Assembly: GCA_963800065.1 (NCBI GenBank)
Contig: CAWCZO010000008.1
Location: 186,001-250,000 of the forward strand
From: CAWJFJ01 sp963800065
GTDB taxonomy: Bacteria > Actinomycetota > Acidimicrobiia > Acidimicrobiales > UBA8190
Reading direction: 5' to 3'
DNA length: 64,000 nt
Made by a program: the position numbers and the translations under genes. The notes below the pieces were generated by a model. It worked only from the letters and a program-made list of their open reading frames with translations. It did not search any database and was not told the DNA's origin. Shown piece after piece: positions 25,777 through 35,569 of the stretch. Position 1 is the first letter of the stretch. Each line of letters starts with the position of its first letter.

Positions 25777-26403
25777 TCCCCGTCGTAGCCGCTCGGCAAA
25801 AGGATAGACGTCTAAACTGTCGTACGCGGTCTAGGCGGTCCGTTCCCAAGCATATTCGGGGCTATGTGCGGCCGTGTATTCCACCAGGGCCAGGTCCGAG
25901 ATGCCGGAGCCGGGTGATCGGACCGAAAGGCGACCCACTCGGGATCACTGCCGCCGAACGTTTCCGGGCGGGTGGGTTTGAGGCGACCCCATCACCATCT
26001 GGCGATCTCGGAGTGGCAGACGAAGCGTAGGCCCACCGGGGTCCGGGCTTGATCCCGAGTGGTCCGGAGGCGGTCGCCCTGACGCTGTCGGGGCGCCCTG
26101 GACCGGCATTCCCGCTTGGTCATGCTACGGGGAGGATGGCGCCCTACTTGCTCGCGGAGGACTGCAGCCGACCGAGCTGTCCTGGACGATTGCAGACACG
26201 GCGCTAAGGGATACGAAGTCGCCGCTCATAGTGGTCGAAGCAGGTCCGCTTGGAAATGGCCTTCGCCTCTGGACGGTCAGCAGGGAAGACCGAAGACTGA
26301 CCTTTGGGATTAACAGGTTTGGTTGGCATGGCAAAAGGCAAACCCAGTACTGCAGCGGCTGCCTCACGGCAGTGTCGACCCGATGAGAGGCGGAGGTGAC
26401 GAG
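25777..26403. other. gene-free stretch with a long inverted repeat
   Basis: About 620 bases with no supported gene. It contains CCACTCGGGATC at 25935–25946 and its exact complement GATCCCGAGTGG at 26051–26062, about 100 bases apart, with further pairing possible inside (GGGTGGG / CCCACC). This may be the skeleton of a small inverted-repeat element. Confidence 0.5.
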
Positions 26404-27864
26404 ATGCGGAACAATCGACGGTCCGCCAGGACAATCTGGTCGGCGGCACTTGTGAGCTGTCTGGGCGTCGTTGGACTGCTGGGCGGTGTCGCTCTGCAAG
26501 CTCCACCAGCCGAAGCCGCTTCCTCGCTGTGGAGCATCACCCCCAGCCCTAACTCGGGCACCTATAACAACATCCTCAACGGCGTGTCCTGCACCAGCTC
26601 GACGAGTTGCGTGGCGGTGGGCTACTACATCAACGTGGGCCCCATGCCGCCCTCCGTGGCGACCCTGATCGAGACCTGGGACGGGAGCGCCTGGACCATT
26701 ATCCCCAGCCCCAACCCGAGCATCTATGAAGATTTCCTCTACGGCGTGTCGTGCACCAGCTCCACGAGCTGCGTGGCGGTGGGCGACCAGGGGGCCGCTG
26801 AGGGGGGCGAGGGCGTAGACCAGACCCTGATCGAGACCTGGGACGGGACCGCCTGGACCACTATCCCCAGCCCTAGCGAGAGCGACATTGATAACTTCCT
26901 CAAGGGCGTGTCCTGCACCAGCTCTACGAGTTGCGTGGCGGTGGGCTCGGTACAGGAGTTGGGCTACCCCGGGACATTTACGCTCGTCGAGACCTGGGAC
27001 GGGAGCGCCTGGACCATTACCCCCAGCCCTAACGCGAGCAGCTATGAAAACTCACTCAACGGCGTATCCTGCACCAGCTCCACCAGCTGCGTGGCGGTGG
27101 GCTCCTACGATGAGGCAGGCCAGTCGGTCCAGACCCTGATCGAGACCTGGGACGGGACCGCCTGGTCCATTACCTCCAGCCCTAACGCGAGCACCAGTGA
27201 CAACTACCTCAGCGGCGTTTCCTGCACCAGCTCCACGAGGTGCGTGGCGGCGGGCCGCTTGCAGGCGGTGGGTGGCTCCGAGGCCGGTACGCTCGTCGAG
27301 ACCTGGGACGGGAGCGCTTGGACCATTACGCCCAGCCCTAACACTGGCGTCGGTGGTATCTCTCTCAGCGGGCTGTCCTGCACCAGCTCCACGAGTTGCG
27401 TGGCGGTGGGCTCCTACGACAAGGGGAGCAAACACAAGGTGAGGGATCGAACCCTCATCGAGTCCTGGGACGGGACCGCCTGGACCATTACTCCCAGCCC
27501 CAACGCGCCCCATGGTTACGTCAAGGACGTGTCCTGCGCCAGCGCCACTAGCTGCATGGCGGCGGGCTTCCAAGGAGTGCCGACGGCATATAAGACCCTA
27601 ACCATGACTGGGCCAGCTGAACCACCCCCGACGATCACAAGCTTCAAGCCCAATTCTGGGAAGGTCGGGACCAAAGTGACCGTCGCTGGACGCAGCCTCT
27701 TCGGGGCGATAAGCGTCACCTTCAATGGAGTTGGCGCCGTCATCACGAAGGACACGGCGAACAAGATCAAGGCCAAGGTCCCGAACGGGGCAACCACGGG
27801 CTACATCCAAGTCACCACGGGTTGGGGAACGGCTACCAGCCCGAAGGTCTTCACCGTGAGATGA
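26404..27864 (+). CDS. secreted repeat protein with C-terminal IPT/TIG domain
   Basis: 486 aa from the ATG at 26404 (RBS GGAGGTG). Signal peptide ALVSCLGVVGLLGGVALQAP ending near AEA. The mature part is about eight repeats of 45–50 residues, each with a WDG(S/T)AWTI.PSPN block and a GVSCTSSTSCVAVG block, where two cysteines nine residues apart probably pair. This is a beta-propeller-type repeat. The last ~80 residues (PTITSFKPNSGKVGTKVTVA ... KVFTV) form an Ig-like IPT/TIG domain. Likely a surface adhesion or binding protein; the ligand is unknown. Confidence 0.82.
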   Translation: MRNNRRSARTIWSAALVSCLGVVGLLGGVALQAPPAEAASSLWSITPSPNSGTYNNILNGVSCTSSTSCVAVGYYINVGPMPPSVATLIETWDGSAWTIIPSPNPSIYEDFLYGVSCTSSTSCVAVGDQGAAEGGEGVDQTLIETWDGTAWTTIPSPSESDIDNFLKGVSCTSSTSCVAVGSVQELGYPGTFTLVETWDGSAWTITPSPNASSYENSLNGVSCTSSTSCVAVGSYDEAGQSVQTLIETWDGTAWSITSSPNASTSDNYLSGVSCTSSTRCVAAGRLQAVGGSEAGTLVETWDGSAWTITPSPNTGVGGISLSGLSCTSSTSCVAVGSYDKGSKHKVRDRTLIESWDGTAWTITPSPNAPHGYVKDVSCASATSCMAAGFQGVPTAYKTLTMTGPAEPPPTITSFKPNSGKVGTKVTVAGRSLFGAISVTFNGVGAVITKDTANKIKAKVPNGATTGYIQVTTGWGTATSPKVFTVR

Positions 27865-28015
27865 CGTGCTCGTGAAGGCTTACGCGGTCACGATGGCGCG
27901 CATGCTCGCGACCGCGAGCCCCCCCCGTGTCTAGGTGCAGCGGCGGCCGTATGCCAGGGAACTCGTAATCTGCCTGACTGGCCGGAGGGTCGGACTGACG
28001 ACGGGCCTGGGGCGT

Positions 28016-28209
28016 CCGATAATCGGGGGTTGCGCGCACCCTGTGTATTCACTCGGGCCGGGCTCACAGCGTTAGATGCCGGGACTTCGGTCCGGTGCCA
28101 CCCCGTCCTGTATCACCGCCGCCATGCATTTGCGGTAGGTGGGTCGTGACACCAGTCCGTCGACTCAGCAGCGACGACTATGAGACACCCGGCTCCACCC
28201 GCCCGCACA
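28016..28209 (+). repeat. 196-bp noncoding repeat, copy 2 (candidate structured RNA)
   Basis: Matches copy 1 (23428) over its whole length with a small deletion in the middle. The first hairpin here has the loop TTCG closed by C–G (GGGAC TTCG GTCC), the very stable UUCG tetraloop; in copy 1 the loop is TTTG with the stem unchanged. A UUCG loop appears on the plus strand only, hinting at plus-strand RNA. It lies downstream of the convergent small membrane protein gene. Confidence 0.65.
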
Positions 28210-28285
28210 CGGGGCTCCCGCTCGGCCCGAGAGCGGTTGGGTTGGCCCTGCCAGGGCGCTCAGAACCGGCAATACCAATGCCACC

Positions 28286-28573
28286 TCAAGATGGAAAGGG
28301 AGGCGGCCCCGGTGCGGCGGGGGGCGGGCTCGGTGCGGAGGGAGGCCACGGTGAGGACGCCTGGCTCGGTGGGGTCATCGCGGCTGAGCGCCGGTCGTAC
28401 TCAGATCGAAGTGACGACAACTGAGCTTCGGCTCTGTCGGCTCGCGATTTTGCCTTGGACCACAACACGATGAGCCAGACGATCACGGCGAGGAAGATCG
28501 CAATCACCAGGAATCCGAGTGCTGCGCGCCCATGCCTTGTCGCGGCTAGGAGTACGAAATGAAAGATAGTCAT
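28286..28573 (-). CDS. small single-pass membrane protein with proline-rich tail
   Basis: 95 aa from the second methionine (MTIFHFVLLAATRHGRAALG). One long hydrophobic segment LGFLVIAIFLAVIVWLIVLW, a short charged coiled-coil-like stretch SKAKSRADRAEAQLSSLRSE, and a tail of Pro/Ser (PPSQASSPWPPSAPSPPPAA). The layout resembles small cell-envelope or division accessory proteins, but the family is not recognised. Confidence 0.55.
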   Translation of the reverse strand: MTIFHFVLLAATRHGRAALGFLVIAIFLAVIVWLIVLWSKAKSRADRAEAQLSSLRSEYDRRSAAMTPPSQASSPWPPSAPSPPPAAPGPPPFPS

Positions 28574-28775
28574 ACGCACCTCACGCTGAAGCTGTCAGGT
28601 AGAGCCTGCCCAATCGGCCGGTATGAGGCAAGGGCGATCCCTGAGTCTCAACGACGGCCGGAGCCGTGAGACTAAGGCCTCTCGGGCCGACACGGAACCG
28701 CAGGCAATCCCGAGCGGTCGAGATCCGCCAAGCGGCCTGTCTGCCCTCGCGACCGGTGATCCAGCGGCCGAGCTG

Positions 28776-29390
28776 CTAGTTGGACAGGTCCGTGTACGAA
28801 CCGGTGATCTTGAAGGCGGCCACGTTCGCGGGGCAGGCGGGGATACTCGTCGTGAGGACGATCTTCGTGCCCGTATTCGGGGGGGCGCTGAACGATCCGG
28901 TGACCGCGGACCCCGGCGGCCCGTTGAGGGTAATCACCACCGGCGGACCAGCAGCGACCGTGCCCGCCAGGGCCGTGTACGTCGATACTGAGGGTGCGAT
29001 GGCGGTGGGGACCGCGTGCCAAGTGGTCGTGACCTTCACCGTCGCCGTGTCGATTGTCTCGAAATTGGTGCATTTGTTGGCGAACGCACCAGCGAGGTAT
29101 TTGCCGGTGCCGACGACGCTGGTCAAGGTTTTGATCGTGTCACCACTTGGTGAGGTCAGTACGCTACCGCAGGCCTTGGAGAGACTGACGGTGAACTTGA
29201 TCTTGACGGCCGTGACACCGGCCGAACCAGTAGGGGTCAGCTTCGGGGTGAACGTTCCCTTGCCGGCCGAGAACTTGCAGCTCCCAAGGCCCACCCCCAA
29301 TGGCATTGCGGAGGCGGTCCCGCCACCGATGAACACCACCAACGAACTCAGTATCGAAAGGCTGCCCAGCACCAGCAGGAGTCTCCGCAT
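28776..29390 (-). CDS. secreted hypothetical protein, 204 aa
   Basis: ATG at 29390 with GGGAGGGC upstream. Signal peptide MRRLLLVLGSLSILSSLVVF ... TASA. The mature protein is rich in Thr, Ser, Ala and Val with alternating beta-strand pattern (AVKIKFTVSLSKACGSVLTS, TATVKVTTTWHAVPTAIAPS) and four cysteines. It looks like a single Ig-like exported domain; no enzyme motif. Confidence 0.7.
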   Translation of the reverse strand: MRRLLLVLGSLSILSSLVVFIGGGTASAMPLGVGLGSCKFSAGKGTFTPKLTPTGSAGVTAVKIKFTVSLSKACGSVLTSPSGDTIKTLTSVVGTGKYLAGAFANKCTNFETIDTATVKVTTTWHAVPTAIAPSVSTYTALAGTVAAGPPVVITLNGPPGSAVTGSFSAPPNTGTKIVLTTSIPACPANVAAFKITGSYTDLSN

Positions 29391-29969
29391 TGCCCGCCCT
29401 CCCGTCGTCAGCGCCGCACTGACCTTCACTCGTCGAAACCAGGTGCGGTCGCCAACGAGCCTTGCAGCCGCCGTCGCCGCCGTCAACAGGCACCCGGACT
29501 CGGGATGGCGGCGGTACGAAGCTCCCCCGGACGAGGAGTTGGCCCAACGATCAGGCGTCCGGGATGCCCGTTCCCGACCGGTTTGGCTAATGGCCAACGG
29601 GGTCGACCCAAATGGCGCAGACTCGGGGTACCGATCACACCTCGGGGTTTCTCGGACCTCGTGGAAGTCACCCGACGAGCCAACCCTCGCTCAGGGCAAC
29701 GCCACCCATAATCGCAACGACGAGTGATCTCGGCTGGTCCCTTTGGAACGCAGCCGGAGTGAGGATGTTCGACGGGGTCAGGGTAGGAGCGTCCTGGTAC
29801 GGGTGTTCTGCGCTCCCCACGGCCCAACACTGATGGCCCCTCGGGCCGCCATGTATCCAAGGGCAATCCCGAATGGTCGTGCGGAAGATCGGACCCCGGG
29901 AGCGAGAGCGATACCGAGCGTCCCGGGCGTCCGCCATGGGAGGCTCTAACTAAACTAGGTGGTCACGAG
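29391..29969. other. gene-free stretch
   Basis: About 580 bases between the secreted protein gene and the 91-aa gene. I see no domain in any frame, no strong hairpin and no repeat shared with the rest of the window. Confidence 0.45.
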
Positions 29970-30245
29970 CTAGGCATACGTGATGTCCCACGTAGCAACC
30001 ATGTTCGGCACACTTGGTCGGCGATTGACTTCGTATCCAAGATCTCTGAGTCGGCCTTCTATGCACGTGACGACATTCTTTTCACTCAGATCGTTTCCGA
30101 TGTCCTCGAGCAGGTCATCCTTCGTGACGACTTCACAGTTTCTGTCGTCGGAGTCGATGAACCAGACGTGCCAGATCTCTCCATCTGCCACGCGGTGAAG
30201 TTCCGCCAAGGTTGCATCGGGATGGAGTCGTAGGGTTATGGCCAC
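29970..30245 (-). CDS. hypothetical protein, 91 aa
   Basis: Starts MAITLRLHPDATLAELHRVA and continues GEIWHVWFIDSDDRNCEVVT, DDLLEDIGNDLSEKNVVTCI. A compact acidic alpha/beta protein with no membrane segment. The lower-GC codon use resembles the 22157 gene. Family not recognised. Confidence 0.55.
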   Translation of the reverse strand: MAITLRLHPDATLAELHRVADGEIWHVWFIDSDDRNCEVVTKDDLLEDIGNDLSEKNVVTCIEGRLRDLGYEVNRRPSVPNMVATWDITYA

Positions 30246-30549
30246 GACAGAAGCCTACGTTCTGCCTGGTACTGAATGCCAGCGCTCTTCAGCAGCGGTA
30301 AGGCAGTGGGCGATGGCGAGCCAGGACCGGCTGGTCGAGCCGGACGGCTGACTCCGGTCAAGCGAGCCTCACCGCTCGGTGGCATCATGGACGGATGACC
30401 GGCTCGCCTTTGGCGCGAGCGCGGTGGTTGCTCTGAGAGTGCATCGACACGGCTGCAAAGACGACCGTGGGTTTGATGCTCCCAGGGTAGGCTTGAAATT
30501 GGTGACCCCGCACCTGTCAGGTAGGGTCACCGGGGTGGTAGAACGCGAC

Positions 30550-32157
30550 ATGCGTCAGGCAGGGGAGCTGGCGATCGCCGCCCTCGCCGGCTTCGGAGTC
30601 GAGACAATATTCACACTCAATGGCGGGCATGTTTGGCCGCTCTACGATGGTGCCCGCACACACGGCATGCGCATCATCGATACCCGGCACGAGCAATCGG
30701 CGACCTGGGCTGCCGAGGCATGGGCCAAGCTGACCCGTGGACCGGGCGTGGCCGTGCTGACCGCAGGCCCGGGAGTCACCAACGGAGTGAGCGCGATTAC
30801 CTCCGCCTATTTCAACGGCGCACCACTCGTGGTGATCGGCGGGCGCGCCCCGCAGGCCCGGTGGGGTTCGGGGTCGCTCCAGGAGCTCGACCATGTCCCG
30901 ATCGTCGCCACTGTCACCAAGACCGCCTCTACTGTCACCGACCCCGCCGATATCGCCCGTGTCATCCAAACGGCAGTGCTCACCGCCCTGACACCCCACC
31001 GGGGCCCGGTGTTCGTGGACATTCCCATGGACGTGCTCTTCGCCAGCGCCGAATCCAAGGTGCCCGAGCCCGGTCACCGAGCGGACATCGATCCCGACCC
31101 CGAGGAGATTGAGCGGGCGGCGGCGATGATCGCCGACGCGTCACGTCCTGCTGTCATCGCCGGCAGCGACGTGTATTGGGCGGGCGCATGGGATGCACTG
31201 GTACGTGCCGTCGAGCACCTGCGGGTTCCGTGCTTCGCCAACGGTATGGGGAGAGGGTGCTTGCCGGCGGACCACGAGCTGTCATTCAACCGCACACGAG
31301 GGTTGCTCAAGTCGGAGGCGGACGTGGTCGTGGTGATAGGCACGCCCCTCGACTTCCGGCTCGGCTTCGGCCGATACGGTGACGCCCGTGTGATTCACAT
31401 CACCGATCACGCTCATGGTCGCGCCATGCACGTTCCCACGGCACCTGGGCCCTCCGGAAACCTTGGGTTGATTTTGGAGCGCCTGGCCGCATGGACGGGA
31501 GACCGGTTCGACCACGAGCCGTGGATCACCAGGCTCCGCGATTCTGAGCGCGCCTCGGCGGAAGCTGAGCAGACGCTGCTCGAAGCGGCAGACGAGCCCA
31601 TCAAGCCCACGCGCGTCTTCGGAGAACTGAAGCGGAGGTTGGCCCGCGACGCCATTGTCATCTGTGACGGAGGAGACTTCGCCTCATACGCGGGCAAGCA
31701 CATCGAGGTCTTCAACCCCGGGACCTGGCTGGACACCGGACCCTACGGATGCCTGGGAAACGGCCCCGGATACGCCATCGCCGCCCGGCTGGCCCACCCC
31801 TCCTCCCAGGTCGTGACCGTTTTGGGCGACGGGGCAGCGGGATTCTCACTCATGGAGGTGGACACCATGGTCCGTCACGGGCTTCCCGCCGTGCTGATCG
31901 TCGGTAACAACGGAATCTGGGGACTCGAGAAGCACCCCATGCGCGCCCTCTACGGCTGGGACGCAGCCTGCGACCTCCAACCACAGTGCCGCTATGACCG
32001 AGTGGTGGAGGCGCTCGGAGGCGCCGGCGAAATGGTGGTGGATCCGAAAGACATCGGCCCAGCACTGGACCGTGCCTTCGCGGCCAATGTGCCTTACCTG
32101 GTCAACGTCGTGACCGATCCGGAGGACATGTACCCACGCAGTTCCAACCTGGGCTGA
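30550..32157 (+). CDS. thiamine pyrophosphate-dependent enzyme, acetolactate synthase / 2-hydroxyacyl-CoA lyase-like
   Basis: 535 aa from the ATG at 30550; GTGs at 30535 and 30538 are alternatives. Three-domain TPP fold. The N-terminal PYR domain has the catalytic glutamate in TRHEQSATWAAEAWAKLTRG and the GPGVTNGVSAI loop. The middle domain follows (FVDIPMDVLF ... RPAVIAGSDVYWAGAWDALV). The C-terminal PP domain has GDGAAGFSLMEVDTMVRHG to VGNNGIWG, the GDG...NN metal–diphosphate motif. No separate regulatory subunit gene is nearby, which argues against true acetolactate synthase and for an oxalyl/2-hydroxyacyl-CoA lyase or other decarboxylase. A weak hairpin TCCCTC GT GAGGGA (32162–32175) follows. 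Confidence 0.85.
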   Translation: MRQAGELAIAALAGFGVETIFTLNGGHVWPLYDGARTHGMRIIDTRHEQSATWAAEAWAKLTRGPGVAVLTAGPGVTNGVSAITSAYFNGAPLVVIGGRAPQARWGSGSLQELDHVPIVATVTKTASTVTDPADIARVIQTAVLTALTPHRGPVFVDIPMDVLFASAESKVPEPGHRADIDPDPEEIERAAAMIADASRPAVIAGSDVYWAGAWDALVRAVEHLRVPCFANGMGRGCLPADHELSFNRTRGLLKSEADVVVVIGTPLDFRLGFGRYGDARVIHITDHAHGRAMHVPTAPGPSGNLGLILERLAAWTGDRFDHEPWITRLRDSERASAEAEQTLLEAADEPIKPTRVFGELKRRLARDAIVICDGGDFASYAGKHIEVFNPGTWLDTGPYGCLGNGPGYAIAARLAHPSSQVVTVLGDGAAGFSLMEVDTMVRHGLPAVLIVGNNGIWGLEKHPMRALYGWDAACDLQPQCRYDRVVEALGGAGEMVVDPKDIGPALDRAFAANVPYLVNVVTDPEDMYPRSSNLG

Positions 32158-32494
32158 TCTGTCCCTCGTGAGGGAAGATGGGATGAAGGGGCGGTAATAC
32201 CGGCGGGTTGGCTGATGTGGCTAACGCCACGGTGTCCCCCTTAGGTGTCATCCGCCATCGTGAACTCTGCCGAGGCGCCACACCCCGGTCCCCGCTTCGT
32301 CCCAGCCAGCAATTCGGATTGTGTGCTTTGGCCAAACAACCGAACGCCTCCGCGCCCGACTCCTTCATGCCGTTTTATCCGACCCTACGAGGGCGGAACA
32401 TGTCACACTGCCTTCCGGTCAACAGAACCAGGCGGCCTGAGGGGTCTGCTGGTGCTGGGACCGTGCAACATTCGAGAAACTCGGGGAGGGAAGC
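32158..32494. other. gene-free stretch
   Basis: About 340 bases. Apart from the small hairpin at 32162–32175 I see no gene. The promoter of the DUF4389 gene should lie near its end, where GGGGAGGGAAGC serves as RBS region. Confidence 0.45.
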
Positions 32495-33100
32495 ATGACA
32501 ACACCTATGTCACCGCCTGCAAGCGCTAGCCCCGTCCAGCTGGACCTCGACGCGCCGCTCAATGTGGCACGCTGGCGAGTGATCGGTAATCCGATCATGG
32601 CCATTCCCCACATCATCTTTCTTTACATTCTCTCCGCTGTCCTAAATGTCATCACCATCATCGCTTGGTTTGCGATCCTGTTCACCGGGAAATATCCGCC
32701 AGGACTGTTCGACTTCGCCGTCGGAGTGATGAGGTATCAGTGGCGCGTCGGCACCTTCTATCTCTTCATGCGCGAGCCGTATCCGGCCTTTGGCGTGCCC
32801 AGCGGCCCCGTCGATCCTGGCGACGACCCTGCCAAGTTCTCCATTCCGCGCCCCGAGAAGCTCAGCCGCGGGTTGATCTTCATCAAGTGGCTCCTCGTGA
32901 TCCCGGTCTACTTCGTCTTGATCTTCCTCGGAATCGGTGCCTACATCGTCCTGTTGATCGCCTTCTTCGCCGTACTCTTTACAGGAAAGTGGCCTGAGGG
33001 TCTGAGAAAGTACGTCATCGGAGTGGCACGTTTGGCCTACCGCATGAACGTCTATACCTATCTGCTAACCGACGTGTACCCGGGGTTCTCGACTCAGTGA
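32495..33100 (+). CDS. DUF4389 family membrane protein
   Basis: 201 aa with two copies of one motif unit: a hydrophobic stretch then FAILFTGKYPPGLFDFAVGV and later FAVLFTGKWPEGLRKYVIGV, each followed by an aromatic-rich R.NVY.Y/R.GTFYL helix. This duplicated FTGK.P.GL layout is diagnostic of DUF4389. About four membrane helices. The role is unknown; members are frequent in actinobacteria. Confidence 0.88.
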   Translation: MTTPMSPPASASPVQLDLDAPLNVARWRVIGNPIMAIPHIIFLYILSAVLNVITIIAWFAILFTGKYPPGLFDFAVGVMRYQWRVGTFYLFMREPYPAFGVPSGPVDPGDDPAKFSIPRPEKLSRGLIFIKWLLVIPVYFVLIFLGIGAYIVLLIAFFAVLFTGKWPEGLRKYVIGVARLAYRMNVYTYLLTDVYPGFSTQ

Positions 33101-33316
33101 CACCGGCGGTGGACAAATCCGGCCGCTGCTCTTTGTGGAAAAGTCCTCAGGCGATCCATATGCGGACGTCGAGCGCCCGAGGGCGGAGCGATGCGCTGAT
33201 GGGTTGAAGGCGCTGAGTGATTGAAGCGTGGCCCGTCTGAGCGATCGAGCGGCGCGACCCCGGGCAACCCCGCCGCACAGCCAGCGAGTTGGCCACAGTC
33301 ACGGCTCGCGTAGATG

Positions 33317-34107
33317 TCAACGAAGCGCTTGCACTGCTGCGGCCAGGGCGTTCTCCTGAGCCCAGTTGACCTGGAAGTGACGGTTGGGTTCGTCCATCTG
33401 GTTGTAGTACCACCAGAACAAGTAGACTCCTAGCGAAAATACTGATGCCACGATCCGTCCGGCATAGTTGTCCAGACCCTTCACCCGAGTCTGGTCGGGA
33501 GCGGGCAAGGCCTGGCCCAGACGTCCGAAGATCAGCGACAGCTCGTACTCGACGCCGACTTCAGCACGGTCGTGCTTCACAAGGTCTTGATCCAAGAGCA
33601 CGAAGGCGACGATCTCGACGATCCCCCGGGCCACGAAGGCGATGACTAGCCAGATGACTGGGTCGCGGAAGTCCGCTGTCATGCGCCGGAGCACTGACAT
33701 ATGGGCGTCAGCCCGCTGAAATGATGAAGTCAACTCCTCCTGCACTCCGCGCCGACCGGCCTCTTCGCAACAGAAGGCCAGCGCTGCATCAAACAACTCA
33801 ACGCGCCGCGCGTTGTGATCCCTCATGCGGCGAATCAGTTGATAGAAGACATAGAGGCCGTAGATCCCGAGGGTGAGGATTGTCCAGCCCAGCGCCGTCC
33901 AATAGTCGAAGATGTAGTCCGTTTCAATGCGGCGGTGCCATGCTGCGTGGACGCGGTCGGCGGCAAGCATCGGCGGCGGCCCCGTTGGCGGGCCAAAGCC
34001 CGGCGCGGCAGCATGGGCGCGTACTGGGGAGGAAGGGCTGGAGGGGGCGGCTCACCCCCCGCCGGACCAGAGGCCGGTATCTGGTTCTCTTGCTCGCCGT
34101 CGAACAT
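33317..34107 (-). pseudogene. DUF4234-like membrane protein with an apparent frameshift near the N-terminus
   Basis: The main frame (33970–33317) gives a protein with DYIFDYWTALGWTILTLGIY, YGLYVFYQLIRRMRDHN, a second pair WLVIAFVARGIVEIVAFVLL, and a last helix ASVFSLGVYLFWWYYNQM, the look of DUF4234 proteins. A Pro-rich N-terminus in another frame starts at 34107 (MFDGEQENQIPASGPAGGEP). Adding one C at the GCGCCC run near 34014 joins them as YAP-HAAAPGFGPPTGPPPM-LAADRV. The gene is otherwise intact, so this may be a sequencing error or a slippage site; the shorter form starting at 33970 could also be translated. Confidence 0.65.
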
Positions 34108-34462
34108 GGCTCCCTCTCAAGTCTTGGAAGAGACTGATCCTACGGAAGTACATTTTGCTTTGCTCTTTACCGCTTGCTGGCGCCACTCACGACGAAGGCG
34201 GAGGTCTGGGACAGGAGTATGAGTGCGTCCGGCTATGCGCGGAAGAGAGAGGGCCTCCTGATTCGGTCACGCGGATCTGGACCCGGCCGGGATCGATCCG
34301 GCCAGCGCGATTGCAAGCGGGTCCAGCCGCGAGCACCGGGCCGACGCCATAGCTGTGGCCGGCAGTTGCGGACGGTCCGTTTTTACATCACCCCCCAGAC
34401 TCGGGCGATGTTTCCGGGCGGCCGCGCTGACCCCCCATCTGGAGCCGTGAGATCATCACGAA
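34108..34462. other. gene-free stretch
   Basis: About 355 bases between divergent genes; no protein-like frame or repeat seen. Confidence 0.45.
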
Positions 34463-35569
34463 GTGGTAAGCGCACCTCCGCGTCGGACACGGGGCTCGCT
34501 TCTTATAGGCGCGCTGATCAGCGGCACGGTGGTCATGGCTTGTGGTGGGGGGTCTACAACTACTCTGGCCATTCAGCCGGTCGTTACCACGTCGCCAAAT
34601 GGGTTCCACAGTTGGCATGGTTTGCCTGAGCCAGCCGTAACAGATACGTCACTTGGATTGATCTTCTCCTGGGTTACTTCACCGCTTGGGCAAGCACCGA
34701 TACGAGAGGAACTGGCACGAGTGGATCCCGTAACAGGTCAGGTGACAGCCGAACGCGAGGTCAATGGTTCCGTGTTGGACGTTGTCGCCTCGGACGGCGC
34801 CCTCTTTGTTACGATTCGCACGTCCTCTGGCGAGGTCCTCCTCCGCCTAGCCCAGCGAACTCTGGCAGGGCGCCATACCTGGCAGGTACTCAACAGCGAT
34901 ACCTACTTTGGTCGAGGCACGATGGCGTTGGCTGGAGGCGAGCTCTGGGTGGCTTCGGGCGACCGACTGGATCGCTTCTCGCTCCCTCACGTCGTGATGA
35001 CCCAGACGATCGAACTCCCGGGAGCAGCAAGCTCCGACGTGACCACCGATCCCGCCGGGTCCGCGCTCGTCGTGAGCGAGGCGGACGAGGGGGGAACGGG
35101 GATGCTTGAGGAGCGCGACCCGGTGACCGGAGCCCTGCTCGGAACCTCATCGTCGATATTCGGGATCGTGGACCCCTACGTGAACGGGATCATCGGTGAC
35201 GACATGTGGGTCTCGGAGGCAACCGGGATGATGGGGTATACGCAGTTGTACGACCTGGACGACCTCACCGCGATCGGAGCGCCTTGCAACGAGGGAGCTA
35301 GCAACCCCACCTGCCTCGTGGGTACCAACGGCATCGCTGCTCAGCTCACGCGCGGTCTGTTGTGGGTTACGCAGGCGGTCGGAGGGTCAGCTCGGAACTT
35401 CTGTGGCCAACCAGACGGCCATGTCGAGGCCAGCCTTCCCATACCAGATGACGACAGCGTGTTGGCGATAGGTACGCAGAACGACGTGGTCTTTATTCTC
35501 AATCCCCAGTTATCGAAAGATAAGGGCCAAACGGTCACTGAGGAGTCCATCCCGAAGGAGTGCAGCTGA
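34463..35569 (+). CDS. lipoprotein with beta-propeller-like fold
   Basis: 368 aa from a GTG. The signal SLLIGALISGTVVMACGGG contains a lipobox ending at Cys. The mature part is beta-rich with spaced V..DG.L/G.LWV..G blocks (VLDVVASDGALFVTIRTSSG, GTMALAGGELWVASGDRLDR, NGIIGDDMWVSEATG, RGLLWVTQAVGG), typical of YncE/PQQ-like propellers. Four cysteines near the C-terminus. Anchored to the outer face of the membrane; ligand unknown. Confidence 0.75.
   Translation: MVSAPPRRTRGSLLIGALISGTVVMACGGGSTTTLAIQPVVTTSPNGFHSWHGLPEPAVTDTSLGLIFSWVTSPLGQAPIREELARVDPVTGQVTAEREVNGSVLDVVASDGALFVTIRTSSGEVLLRLAQRTLAGRHTWQVLNSDTYFGRGTMALAGGELWVASGDRLDRFSLPHVVMTQTIELPGAASSDVTTDPAGSALVVSEADEGGTGMLEERDPVTGALLGTSSSIFGIVDPYVNGIIGDDMWVSEATGMMGYTQLYDLDDLTAIGAPCNEGASNPTCLVGTNGIAAQLTRGLLWVTQAVGGSARNFCGQPDGHVEASLPIPDDDSVLAIGTQNDVVFILNPQLSKDKGQTVTEESIPKECS

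Noticed and set aside
27052..27573. Minus-strand repetitive frame inside the repeat protein gene
   Set aside because: It is periodic only because the plus-strand gene is; the product is Gly/Ala/His-rich without meaning.
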